64,000 bases of DNA from an uncultured Bacteroidales bacterium (GTDB taxonomy: Bacteria > Bacteroidota > Bacteroidia > Bacteroidales > UBA932): NCBI GenBank assembly GCA_934693135.1, contig CAKUVA010000004.1, forward strand, positions 30,810 through 94,809, written 5' to 3'. Under the pieces are notes generated by a model. The model saw only the letters and a program-made list of their open reading frames with translations. It searched no databases and had not been told where the DNA came from. Below, in pieces: positions 16,419 through 24,633 of the stretch. Position numbers and translations under genes: made by a program. The stretch's first letter is position 1; each line of letters opens with the position of its first letter.

Positions 16419-18479
16419 ATGAAAAGATTATCATATATTTTGATTGGATGCGGATTTATAGTCATGTCGTGCACCAAGACTGAGGCTCCATCCATCATAG
16501 TCGACAAGACTGAGATAGCAGCCGAATTTACGGGGCTTCAAGAGACGATAGGCGTTAAGTGCAACCGAGAGTGGTCTGCAACTTCAGACGTGAATTGGAT
16601 AACCATGTCTCATGCCGCGGAGGACGCATTCGAGGCTCCGTCATACATACTTGTAACTGTTCAAGCAAATGATGGAGAAATTAGGACAGGAAATATAACT
16701 ATAGCATCTAAATCAGGGAATTTGAGTGCTGTGGTCACTATAAGACAGGGCGAGAATACTGAGATAATAAGAAATGCAGATCGCTTTGTGGAGTATATGA
16801 AGCTTGTCGCTGCTGGAAAAGCAAATGATAACTACAGACTTGGCTCTGATATTGATCTTTCAGGAAAGACTCTTCCTGAAATAACGGAGATGAATTATAC
16901 ATTTGACGGCCAGAACCATGTTATTAACAATTGGACCACTTCTTCACCTTTATTTGGAAAGATTGGAACTAATGGCTCTGTCCGTAATCTCATTATCGGA
17001 GAATCATGTGCTCTATCATCAACAATGACTGAAGGAGGCATCGGATTTATCTGTGGTCAGAACAATGGTACTATTGAGGGGTGTGTTAATAAAGGAAATG
17101 TATCTGTTTCTTCTGAATCAGTTTTGGATAAAGGATTATATGTTGCCGGCCTTGTCGGAACAGGCAGTGGTATCATTTCCTCCTGTTCGAACGAAGGTAA
17201 TGTGTCAGTTTCTGTCCAGGGCTCGTCAAATGTTCTGGTGGCTGCTGGCGTAGTAGGTAATGTTGGCTCTGGTATTGCGTCATGCAATAATAGCGGCAAT
17301 GTGACATTGACATGCGAATCTTCGGAAGGAAAGGCAGATGGTAGTTATAAAGCCGTGTCAGTTGCAGGAGTTGCAGGAGTTGTTTCTGCGGAGAATGGAA
17401 AAATTAATGATTGTTCCAATTCAGGAAACATTATATTCAGAGGTGGATATTCTCTTGGTGTTCAAACTGTTGGGAAAATTACTAAGTTCGCCTCAAATGT
17501 CTCGGGAGTTGTCGGCGTTGTGTATAAATGTTCTATAGATAATTGTACAAACTCAGGGACATTGACAAGTCGTGTAGGAGATATAGGCAATGCCTCTTCT
17601 GTGTATCAGACCACTGCTCGCCAGAGTGTCGGAGGTGTAGTATCCTCACCTTGGGGAAAGGTGTCTAATTGCAAGAATACAGGTATGATAGATGTTGATT
17701 GGATTACTGCAGAACACTCTGCTGGTCTTGCGAAAAACTTTGTTGGACAGATTGGCGGTGTGGCAGGCGGAGACTATAATTCAGATGCCATATCTTCATC
17801 TATGGAGGGTTGTGTTAATGAAGGAAACATTGACATTGTTATGGATGCTTCCCAGTCGAATAGCGCATTTGGAGGCGTAACCGGATGGGGCGGTAAAGAA
17901 GCTGCTGCAGGTGTTAATGTGGTACAGAATTGCAAGAATTCAGGTAATATTGTTTTGGATGGATTTGGGAAATCCAGAATCGGTGGTGTCAGCGGCTCTC
18001 CTGTGAAGCTTGTAAACTGCATGAACTCTGGTGAAGTTTATTTGAAAGGTGGCAATACCGGCTGCTCTGTCGGTGGTGTCATAGGCTTCGGTAATTTCTT
18101 CAATGTTACCGGCTGTGAAAATTATGGTACGGTGAAGAGTGACGTGAAACTTGCTGGCGCAGAGACTTCTGCCTCAGGAGGTATCGGTGGCCTTGCCGGT
18201 GCAGTTGGTAATACTGTGATGGAGTATTCTGGTTGTATGGTCAATTGCTCTGTCAATGCTCCTGCTGGTTCTGCTGGCTCAATGCTTGTAGGTGTTATTG
18301 GACATAATAAGAGTGGTGGAAAGGCTTTCACAGTAGGTACTGCAGCATCTCCGAACAAGATAAAGGGTTATTTTAATGGAGTTGAGGTTACTGCTGACAA
18401 TTATCAGACATATATGAGAAGGCCGGACTTCAAACTTGTTAATAAGAATGTTACATTTAATGTTGAATATCTAAAGTAA
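16419..18479 (+). CDS. BACON plus Cys-Asn-Gly repeat surface lipoprotein
   Basis: I start at ATG 16419 rather than the TTG six bases upstream. The 686-residue protein has a lipobox (VMSC) and a BACON domain at ~30-115 (CNREWSATSDVNWITMS...TIRQGE). The rest is built of about ten repeats of the form (G/N/S/D)CxNxGxVxx, for example GCVNKGNVSV, SCSNEGNVSV, DCSNSGNIIF, GCVNEGNIDI and NCKNSGNIVL, interleaved with GG(V/I)xG segments. These resemble GLUG-type repeats and predict a right-handed beta-solenoid. No enzyme motif is visible. It is probably a surface adhesin or ligand-binding accessory protein. The substrate is unknown. Confidence 0.82.
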   Translation: MKRLSYILIGCGFIVMSCTKTEAPSIIVDKTEIAAEFTGLQETIGVKCNREWSATSDVNWITMSHAAEDAFEAPSYILVTVQANDGEIRTGNITIASKSGNLSAVVTIRQGENTEIIRNADRFVEYMKLVAAGKANDNYRLGSDIDLSGKTLPEITEMNYTFDGQNHVINNWTTSSPLFGKIGTNGSVRNLIIGESCALSSTMTEGGIGFICGQNNGTIEGCVNKGNVSVSSESVLDKGLYVAGLVGTGSGIISSCSNEGNVSVSVQGSSNVLVAAGVVGNVGSGIASCNNSGNVTLTCESSEGKADGSYKAVSVAGVAGVVSAENGKINDCSNSGNIIFRGGYSLGVQTVGKITKFASNVSGVVGVVYKCSIDNCTNSGTLTSRVGDIGNASSVYQTTARQSVGGVVSSPWGKVSNCKNTGMIDVDWITAEHSAGLAKNFVGQIGGVAGGDYNSDAISSSMEGCVNEGNIDIVMDASQSNSAFGGVTGWGGKEAAAGVNVVQNCKNSGNIVLDGFGKSRIGGVSGSPVKLVNCMNSGEVYLKGGNTGCSVGGVIGFGNFFNVTGCENYGTVKSDVKLAGAETSASGGIGGLAGAVGNTVMEYSGCMVNCSVNAPAGSAGSMLVGVIGHNKSGGKAFTVGTAASPNKIKGYFNGVEVTADNYQTYMRRPDFKLVNKNVTFNVEYLK

Positions 18480-18486
18480 GAATTTA

Positions 18487-19518
18487 ATGAAAAGAATTAT
18501 CCTATCCATGATAGCGCTACTGGCCTGTATGACATCATTCGCTACCAGTAGAAACAAGGATGCTAAAACGCCTATAAAGTTGATTTTCGATACAGACATC
18601 GGAAATGATGTGGATGACGCTTTGGCTTTGGATATGCTGTACAAGTATCAGGATAAGGGAGTCTTGAATATTCTTGGAATCATGACAAACAAGGATACTA
18701 AGTATGCTCCTGAATTTGTCGACATAATGAATACATGGTATGGTTATCATAAGATTCCGATTGGCAAGATAACTGGAGGCGTGCGTTTGGATGATTATGT
18801 AAATTATGCCGAAAATGTATGCAAACTAAATGGTGAGGATGGTAAACCGATGTTTCGTCGTTCTTTGAAGAGTTATGACAAACTTCTTCCGTCACATCTT
18901 TTGTACAGAAAACTGCTGGCATCACAACCAGATAGTTCTGTTGTGATTGTTTCTGTTGGTTTTTCCACTAATCTGGCCAGACTCTTAGAAACTACTGGAG
19001 ATAAATATTCTCCATTGTCTGGAAAAGAACTCGTTGCAAAGAAAGTACGCCTTTTGTCTGTTATGGGAGGTGATTTCATAGAGAAACCTCGAGCTGAGTT
19101 TAACATTGTCCATGACATTGCATCAGCAAAGAAAGTTTTCTCTGAATGGCCAGGTGAGATAGTCGTGTCTCCGTTTGCCGTAGGAAAAGTTATAAAATTT
19201 CCTGCAAAAGTGATACAGAATGATTTTAACTGGGGAATACCTCATCCTATGGTTCAGGCGTATATGCATTATCGTCCGATGCCGTATGACCGTCCGACAT
19301 GGGATTTAACGTCTGTCTTATATGCGGTGAAAGGTTCTGAAGGTTTTTTCAGTATGTCTGAACCTGGAACAATTACTGTGACAGATGATGGCCATACTGT
19401 ATTTTCTCCATCTCATGAAGGGCATCACACGATACTTTCTGTTGATAAAGACCAAGCTACGAGAATAAAAGATTATTTCATCAAACTGATTACTGAAAAA
19501 CCTCATACGGTCAAGTAA
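18487..19518 (+). CDS. Exported inosine-uridine-type nucleoside hydrolase 1
   Basis: Nucleoside hydrolases cleave the N-glycosidic bond of ribonucleosides to free base and ribose. This 343-residue protein has a signal peptide (ALLACMTSFA), which puts it in the periplasm, and the Asp-rich calcium site FDTDIGNDVDDALALDML. That is the Bacteroidetes variant of the family motif with two extra residues. It also has LLSVMGGDF and the C-terminal RPTWDLTSVLYA (last metal Asp). It is the final gene of the operon, seven bases after its neighbour, and is followed by a terminator. It would feed ribose to the permease and ribokinase upstream. Confidence 0.92.
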   Translation: MKRIILSMIALLACMTSFATSRNKDAKTPIKLIFDTDIGNDVDDALALDMLYKYQDKGVLNILGIMTNKDTKYAPEFVDIMNTWYGYHKIPIGKITGGVRLDDYVNYAENVCKLNGEDGKPMFRRSLKSYDKLLPSHLLYRKLLASQPDSSVVIVSVGFSTNLARLLETTGDKYSPLSGKELVAKKVRLLSVMGGDFIEKPRAEFNIVHDIASAKKVFSEWPGEIVVSPFAVGKVIKFPAKVIQNDFNWGIPHPMVQAYMHYRPMPYDRPTWDLTSVLYAVKGSEGFFSMSEPGTITVTDDGHTVFSPSHEGHHTILSVDKDQATRIKDYFIKLITEKPHTVK

Positions 19519-19541
19519 TTTCATAATATTCGTTAAATGTA

Positions 19542-19582
19542 GAGCGGCTCTGCTATTTAGGTATAGCCGCTCATTTTTTTTT
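19542..19582 (+). terminator. Rho-independent terminator of the ribose/nucleoside operon
   Basis: GAGCGGCT (19542-19549) pairs perfectly with AGCCGCTC (19565-19572) around a 15-base loop, followed by A and nine T (19574-19582). It closes the transcript that begins at rbsK. Confidence 0.88.
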
Positions 19583-19611
19583 GCTTGGGGCTCGAATTCT
19601 TGTTAGATTTG
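19580..19611 (+). promoter_or_regulatory. Promoter of the second nucleoside hydrolase gene
   Basis: TTTG (19580-19583), a 20-base spacer and TAGATTTG (19604-19611) match the Bacteroidetes TTTG-N19/20-TAnnTTTG promoter fully. The -33 box is made from the last T residues of the preceding terminator. The predicted start lies about 12 bases before the ATG. Confidence 0.68.
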
Positions 19612-19629
19612 TATAAATAAATCTGGCAA

Positions 19630-20676
19630 ATGAAACAGAGAAGAGAAATCATCTTTTTGTCAATGATTGTGACTTGTCTTTTTTCATTGACTTTAAGGAC
19701 ATTTGATATTGAGGCGAAAGAGAAGCCTCGTCTTGTTATACTTGATACAGACATTGGTAATGATGTGGACGATGTCTTGGCTATGGATATGCTATACAAG
19801 TACATGGATGTGGGGAAGATAAAGCTTTTGGCTGTCATGGGCGACAAGGACTCTCCATATACCTCTGAGTGCATTGACATAATGAATACTTGGTATGGAT
19901 ATCCTCGCATTCCGATAGGAACAGTCAGTGCCGGAGTAAAATTGCCGGAGTATAAGAATTATGCTAAATATCTCTGCGAACTTGAATCCGTCAGCGGGCG
20001 CCCTCTGTTCCGTCGTTCTATTAGTGATTATACTGACCTACAGCCTGCGCATATATTGTATAGGAAGATTCTTGCTGAACAACCTGATAGTTCTGTTAAT
20101 GTTATCTCAATAGGCTTTTTTACCAATCTTAGTAGGCTCCTCGAGACAGAAGCCGATGAATATTCTCCTCTTTCAGGTCGTGAATTGGTAGCAAGAAAGG
20201 TCCATCTTCTGTCTGTTATGGGAGGTGACTTTGTCGACAATCCTATAAAAGAATATAATGTAGTCAAGGATATTTCTTCAGCACAATATGTATTTGATAA
20301 CTGGCCTGGAACAGTCATCGTCTCACCGTTCAGACTTGGACAACAGATAAGATTTCCAGGTGAAGTTATGGCCAAGAAAACCAGATGGGGAGTGCCAAGT
20401 CCTGTCATTGAGGCGTATTGTCATTATCGTCCTATGCCTTACAACAGGCAGACATGGGATTTGACATCAGCACTGTTTATATTAGAGCCTGATGGAGGTT
20501 TCTTCAATATCTCACATGCCGGCAAGGTCAATGTCGATGATTCAGGTGTTACGACATTCTCTAAAAATTCTTCTGGCAAGCATTATCTCCTTTCTGTCGA
20601 CGAAACACAGGTTGAAATGGTGAAAGCTTGTTTTGTAAGGATCTTCGAGTCTAAACCTAAGCATATATGTTTTTGA
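19630..20676 (+). CDS. Exported inosine-uridine-type nucleoside hydrolase 2
   Basis: This 348-residue protein is a close paralogue of the preceding nucleoside hydrolase. Shared blocks include LDTDIGNDVDDVLAMDMLYKY, DIMNTWYGYPRIPIGT, LSRLLETEADEYSPLSG, LLSVMGGDF and RQTWDLTSALFI. The N-terminal hydrophobic segment (FLSMIVTCLFSLTL) indicates export. All the Asp residues of the metal site are kept, so it should be active. It has its own promoter behind the terminator and can thus be expressed apart from the operon. The pair may divide purine and pyrimidine nucleosides, but nothing in the sequence proves this. Confidence 0.9.
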   Translation: MKQRREIIFLSMIVTCLFSLTLRTFDIEAKEKPRLVILDTDIGNDVDDVLAMDMLYKYMDVGKIKLLAVMGDKDSPYTSECIDIMNTWYGYPRIPIGTVSAGVKLPEYKNYAKYLCELESVSGRPLFRRSISDYTDLQPAHILYRKILAEQPDSSVNVISIGFFTNLSRLLETEADEYSPLSGRELVARKVHLLSVMGGDFVDNPIKEYNVVKDISSAQYVFDNWPGTVIVSPFRLGQQIRFPGEVMAKKTRWGVPSPVIEAYCHYRPMPYNRQTWDLTSALFILEPDGGFFNISHAGKVNVDDSGVTTFSKNSSGKHYLLSVDETQVEMVKACFVRIFESKPKHICF

Positions 20677-20716
20677 TGAAAGGATAACATAAATGATATT
20701 TTATGGGCGTTTTTCT

Positions 20717-20746
20717 TTTGATTTTAAAGAGAAATGCCTAAATTTA
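20717..20746 (+). promoter_or_regulatory. Probable promoter of the histidine degradation operon
   Basis: TTTG (20717-20720), an 18-base spacer and TAAATTTA (20739-20746) match the Bacteroidetes promoter with one mismatch in the -7 box and a slightly short spacer. It would give a leader of about 30 bases before the ftcD ATG. Confidence 0.42.
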
Positions 20747-20781
20747 TACGTTTTTATTTACGAATACTTAAACTATTGAAT

Positions 20782-22512
20782 ATGCATAGAATCATAGAAT
20801 GCGTGCCTAACTATAGTGAAGGACGCAACAAGGATGTCATTGACCAAATAGTCAAGGCTATCGCAGACACAAAGGTTTGTACAGACCATGGAGAAGAAAG
20901 CGTGAAAGTTCTTGACGTAGATCCTGGAGAAGCTACAAATAGGACTGTGGTTACATTTGTCGGATCTCCGGAGGCTGTTTTGGAAGCCGCATTCCAGGGG
21001 GAGAAGAAAGCTGCTGAACTCATTGATATGAGGACTCATCATGGCGCTCATCCGCGTTCCGGAGCTACTGATGTGCTTCCACTTATTCCTGTTGCAGATA
21101 TAACACTGGAGGAATGTGCAGAATTAGCAAGAGCATTGGCAAAACGTATCTATGATGAGCTTGGAATTCCTTGTTACTGTTATGAGGCTTCTGCATATAA
21201 GCCAGAGAGAAAGAACCTCGCGGTATGTCGTGCCGGCGAATACGAAGCCCTTCCGGAAAAAATTATTGATCCTGAGAGAAAGCCTGACTTTGGTCCTGTC
21301 GAGTACAATGAGATAGTAGCGAAGTCTGGGGCTTCGAATGTTGGTGCACGTGATTTTCTTATTGCTGTGAACTTCAACCTCAATACGACCTCTACTCGTC
21401 GTGCTATGTCCGTAGCGTTCGATGTGCGCGAGAAAGGAAGGCCGGCAAGAGAGGGGGGTAGTCTCACTGGAAAAATTCTTAAGGATGAGAAAGGGAAGAC
21501 AATATGGATTCCAGGTACTCTAAAGGGATGCAAGGCAATAGGCTGGTTTATAGAGGAATACGGTATTGCGCAGGTGTCTATGAACATTACTGATATGAAC
21601 ACGACTCCGCTACATATCGCATTCGAGGAAGTATGCAGGGCAGCTGCTGCTCGCGGACTTCGTGTCACGGGAACTGAAATTGTCGGTCTTGTGCCTAAGA
21701 GGGTGCTCATTGAAGCTGGTAAATACTACCTTGCTAAGCAAGAACGTTCGCTCGGTATAAGCGAGGACGAAATTATAAAAATAGCAGTTAAATCACTTGG
21801 TCTCAGTGACTTGAAGCCATTCAATCCTCGAGAAAAGGTTATTGAATTCCTTATGGAGGATGAGGAGGAAACTGCAAAGCGAGAGAAACTAATCAGAATG
21901 TCTTTGAAGGGTTTTGCGAGAGAAACTGCATCAGAATCAGCTGCACCTGGCGGTGGCTCCGTATCGGCATATATGGGGGCGCTTGCCGCAGCCCTCGGAA
22001 CAATGGTCGCAAACCTTTCTGCACACAAGCGCGGTTGGGATGACAGATGGAAGGAGTTCTCTGACTGGGCCGAGAAAGGGCAGGATGTAATGGAGCGTCT
22101 GCTGAAGTTAGTGGACGAGGATACCGCCGCATTTGCCAAGATAATGGATGTATTTTCTATGCCAAAAGGAACCGACGAGGAGAAAGCTGCTCGTGCGGAG
22201 GCGATGGAAAAGGCCACGTTGTACGCAACCAGGGTTCCACTTAGGACAATGCAGACCGCTCTTGAAGCCCTTCCAATAGATTTGGCTATGGCCCGCACTG
22301 GTAACCCTGCCTCTGCATCAGATGCAGGTGTGGGAGCCATCGCAGCGCTTGCAGCTGTGAGGGGAGCTCAGCTTAATGTCAGGATCAATGCAGCCGGTCT
22401 TCAGGACCGTGACTTGGCTGAAAAACTTATAGCCGAGGCTGAGGCTATAGCCGAAAAGGCTGTAGAACTCGAATCCGAGGTCTTAGCTGAAGTAAATAAA
22501 AACATCGGATAA
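20782..22512 (+). CDS. ftcD: Glutamate formimidoyltransferase / formimidoyl-THF cyclodeaminase
   Basis: This bifunctional enzyme moves the formimino group of formiminoglutamate to tetrahydrofolate and then deaminates it to 5,10-methenyl-THF, releasing glutamate and ammonia. The N-terminal transferase begins MHRIIECVPNYSEGRNK and contains DMRTHHGAHPRSGATDVLPLIP. The C-terminal cyclodeaminase starts near residue ~375 (FARETASESAAPGGGSVSAYMGALAAAL). I chose ATG 20782 because it aligns with the family start; the frame is open 16 codons further up. At 576 residues it is slightly longer than mammalian FTCD. It is first in the histidine operon. Confidence 0.93.
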   Translation: MHRIIECVPNYSEGRNKDVIDQIVKAIADTKVCTDHGEESVKVLDVDPGEATNRTVVTFVGSPEAVLEAAFQGEKKAAELIDMRTHHGAHPRSGATDVLPLIPVADITLEECAELARALAKRIYDELGIPCYCYEASAYKPERKNLAVCRAGEYEALPEKIIDPERKPDFGPVEYNEIVAKSGASNVGARDFLIAVNFNLNTTSTRRAMSVAFDVREKGRPAREGGSLTGKILKDEKGKTIWIPGTLKGCKAIGWFIEEYGIAQVSMNITDMNTTPLHIAFEEVCRAAAARGLRVTGTEIVGLVPKRVLIEAGKYYLAKQERSLGISEDEIIKIAVKSLGLSDLKPFNPREKVIEFLMEDEEETAKREKLIRMSLKGFARETASESAAPGGGSVSAYMGALAAALGTMVANLSAHKRGWDDRWKEFSDWAEKGQDVMERLLKLVDEDTAAFAKIMDVFSMPKGTDEEKAARAEAMEKATLYATRVPLRTMQTALEALPIDLAMARTGNPASASDAGVGAIAALAAVRGAQLNVRINAAGLQDRDLAEKLIAEAEAIAEKAVELESEVLAEVNKNIG

Positions 22513-22573
22513 TTTGGGTATATAGAGCCGCATCACTTAATTATCAATCATAGCACTAAGAAATAAAAACAAT

Positions 22574-24613
22574 ATGACAGATTTTCAGAAACAGATACTC
22601 GAAGGCATCCCTGCTGAGTTGCCAGAGAAAAAACCTTATGACAAGGCTATTAACCATGCGCCGAAGCGCAAGGACATTCTTTCGGAAGATGAGAAAGTTC
22701 TCGCTGTAAGAAATGCGCTCAGGTATTTCCCGACCAAGTTCCATAGTATTCTGGCGGAGGAATTCGCACAGGAGTTGCACGACTATGGTCGAATCTATAT
22801 GTACAGGTTTCGTCCTGACTATGAGATGTATGCACGGCCGATAGATGAATATCCGGCAAAGAGCCGTCAGGCAGCGGCGATCATGGCTATGATACAGAAT
22901 AATCTGGATCCGCGCGTCGCCCAGCATCCTCACGAGTTGATAATCTACGGCGGAAATGGAGCAATCTTCCAGAACTGGGCACAGTACCGCCTGGCTATGA
23001 AATATTTGGCAGAGATGACTGATGAGCAGACACTTGCAATGTATTCAGGTCATCCTATGGGACTGTTCCCGAGCCACAAGGACGCCCCACGAGTAGTTGT
23101 GACTAACGGAATGGTCATCCCGAACTACTCCAAGCAGGACGACTGGGAGAGGTTCAATGCTCTTGGTGTATCTCAGTATGGACAGATGACAGCTGGCTCA
23201 TATATGTACATAGGTCCGCAAGGAATCGTCCATGGAACCACTATTACTGTAATGAATGCTGCACGCAAGCAGCTGAAGGCCAAAGGTATTGACGGCACCC
23301 GCGAGAACATGAAGGGAATGCTCTTCGTCACGGCAGGCCTTGGAGGAATGTCCGGAGCACAGCCGAAAGCAGGAAATATAGCTGGAGTAGTCAGTGTAAC
23401 TGCCGAAATTAACCCTCTTGCTGCACGCAAGCGCCATGACCAGGGTTGGGTGGACGAACTTCACGAGGATCTGGATGATCTGATGATACGTATCCGCAAG
23501 GCAATGAGAGATAAGGAAGTAGTATCGTTGGCGTATGTCGGCAATGTCGTAGACCTTTGGGAAAGGCTTGCGGACGAAGGCATTGACGTAAGTCTTGGCT
23601 CAGATCAGACTTCTCTACACAATCCGTGGGCAGGTGGGTACTACCCAGTTGGATACACATTGGAGGAATCTAAGAAGATGATGGCTGAGGAGCCTGAGCG
23701 ATTCAAGGAATGTGTTCGTGAATCGCTGCGCCGTCAGGTGGCAGCTATCAATAGGCTGACTGCCAAAGGGATGTATTTCTTTGATTATGGTAACGCTTTC
23801 CTTCTGGAGTCATCTCGCGCAGGAGCTGACGTAATGAGGCAGGATGGCAAGTTCCGTTATCCTTCATACGTGCAGGATATTATGGGACCGCTTTATTTCG
23901 ACTATGGATTCGGTCCATTTAGATGGGTATGTATGTCAGAGAATCCGGAAGACCTTGCCAAATCAGATGCCATTGCCGTCAAGGTCCTGGAAGAGGAAAC
24001 TAAGACGGCTCCGGAAGAAATTCAGGGACAGCTTCGAGACAATATACATTGGATAGAGGAGGCTGGGAGAAACCATCTTGTGGTCGGCTCACAGGCTCGT
24101 ATTCTCTACGCCGACTGTGAGGGGCGCACTAAGATAGCGCTCGCATTCAATGAAGCCATTCGCAGAGGAGAAATTACGGCTCCTATAGTTCTAGGACGTG
24201 ATCATCACGACGTGTCAGGGACGGATTCCCCATTCCGCGAGACATCCAATATTTATGACGGCTCGCAGTTCACTGCAGATATGGCCATCCAGAATGTAAT
24301 CGGAGACTCGTTCCGCGGAGCAACATGGGTATCCATCCACAACGGTGGTGGCGTAGGCTGGGGCGAGGTCATCAATGGTGGCTTTGGAATGGTTATCGAT
24401 GGCTCTTCGGACTCCGACCGTCACATCACCAATATGCTGTTTTGGGATGTGAATAATGGCATTGCACGCCGTAGTTGGGCCAGAAACGAAGGTGCACTCC
24501 ACGCGATAACCCGCGAAATGGGTCGTACCCCATCGCTGCATGTCACTGTTCCTGTCAATGCAGATGAAGCACTGGTGCGTCAGGCTTTGGACACTGTTCA
24601 TGGTATATGTTAA
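22574..24613 (+). CDS. hutU: Urocanate hydratase, long form
   Basis: Urocanate hydratase converts urocanate to imidazolonepropionate with tightly bound NAD+. This 679-residue protein contains the family motifs YGGNGAIFQNWAQYRL, GHPMGLFPSH, GQMTAGSYMYIGPQGIVHGT, FVTAGLGGMSGAQPKA, SDQTSLHNPWAGGYYPVG and NGGGVGWGEVINGGFGMV. It is about 120 residues longer than the ~555-residue proteobacterial HutU and close to the length of the vertebrate enzyme. The extra length is mainly at the N-terminus and in a middle insertion. Its last codons overlap the first possible start of hutH. Confidence 0.95.
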   Translation: MTDFQKQILEGIPAELPEKKPYDKAINHAPKRKDILSEDEKVLAVRNALRYFPTKFHSILAEEFAQELHDYGRIYMYRFRPDYEMYARPIDEYPAKSRQAAAIMAMIQNNLDPRVAQHPHELIIYGGNGAIFQNWAQYRLAMKYLAEMTDEQTLAMYSGHPMGLFPSHKDAPRVVVTNGMVIPNYSKQDDWERFNALGVSQYGQMTAGSYMYIGPQGIVHGTTITVMNAARKQLKAKGIDGTRENMKGMLFVTAGLGGMSGAQPKAGNIAGVVSVTAEINPLAARKRHDQGWVDELHEDLDDLMIRIRKAMRDKEVVSLAYVGNVVDLWERLADEGIDVSLGSDQTSLHNPWAGGYYPVGYTLEESKKMMAEEPERFKECVRESLRRQVAAINRLTAKGMYFFDYGNAFLLESSRAGADVMRQDGKFRYPSYVQDIMGPLYFDYGFGPFRWVCMSENPEDLAKSDAIAVKVLEEETKTAPEEIQGQLRDNIHWIEEAGRNHLVVGSQARILYADCEGRTKIALAFNEAIRRGEITAPIVLGRDHHDVSGTDSPFRETSNIYDGSQFTADMAIQNVIGDSFRGATWVSIHNGGGVGWGEVINGGFGMVIDGSSDSDRHITNMLFWDVNNGIARRSWARNEGALHAITREMGRTPSLHVTVPVNADEALVRQALDTVHGIC

Positions 24614-24633
24614 CTCAACAAAACTTTAAAGAA

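Noticed and set aside
21726..22340. Long antisense open frame (204 codons) inside ftcD, with another at 21180-21710
   Set aside because: Low-complexity Ala/Ser-rich translation typical of a shadow frame; ftcD on the other strand is fully conserved.
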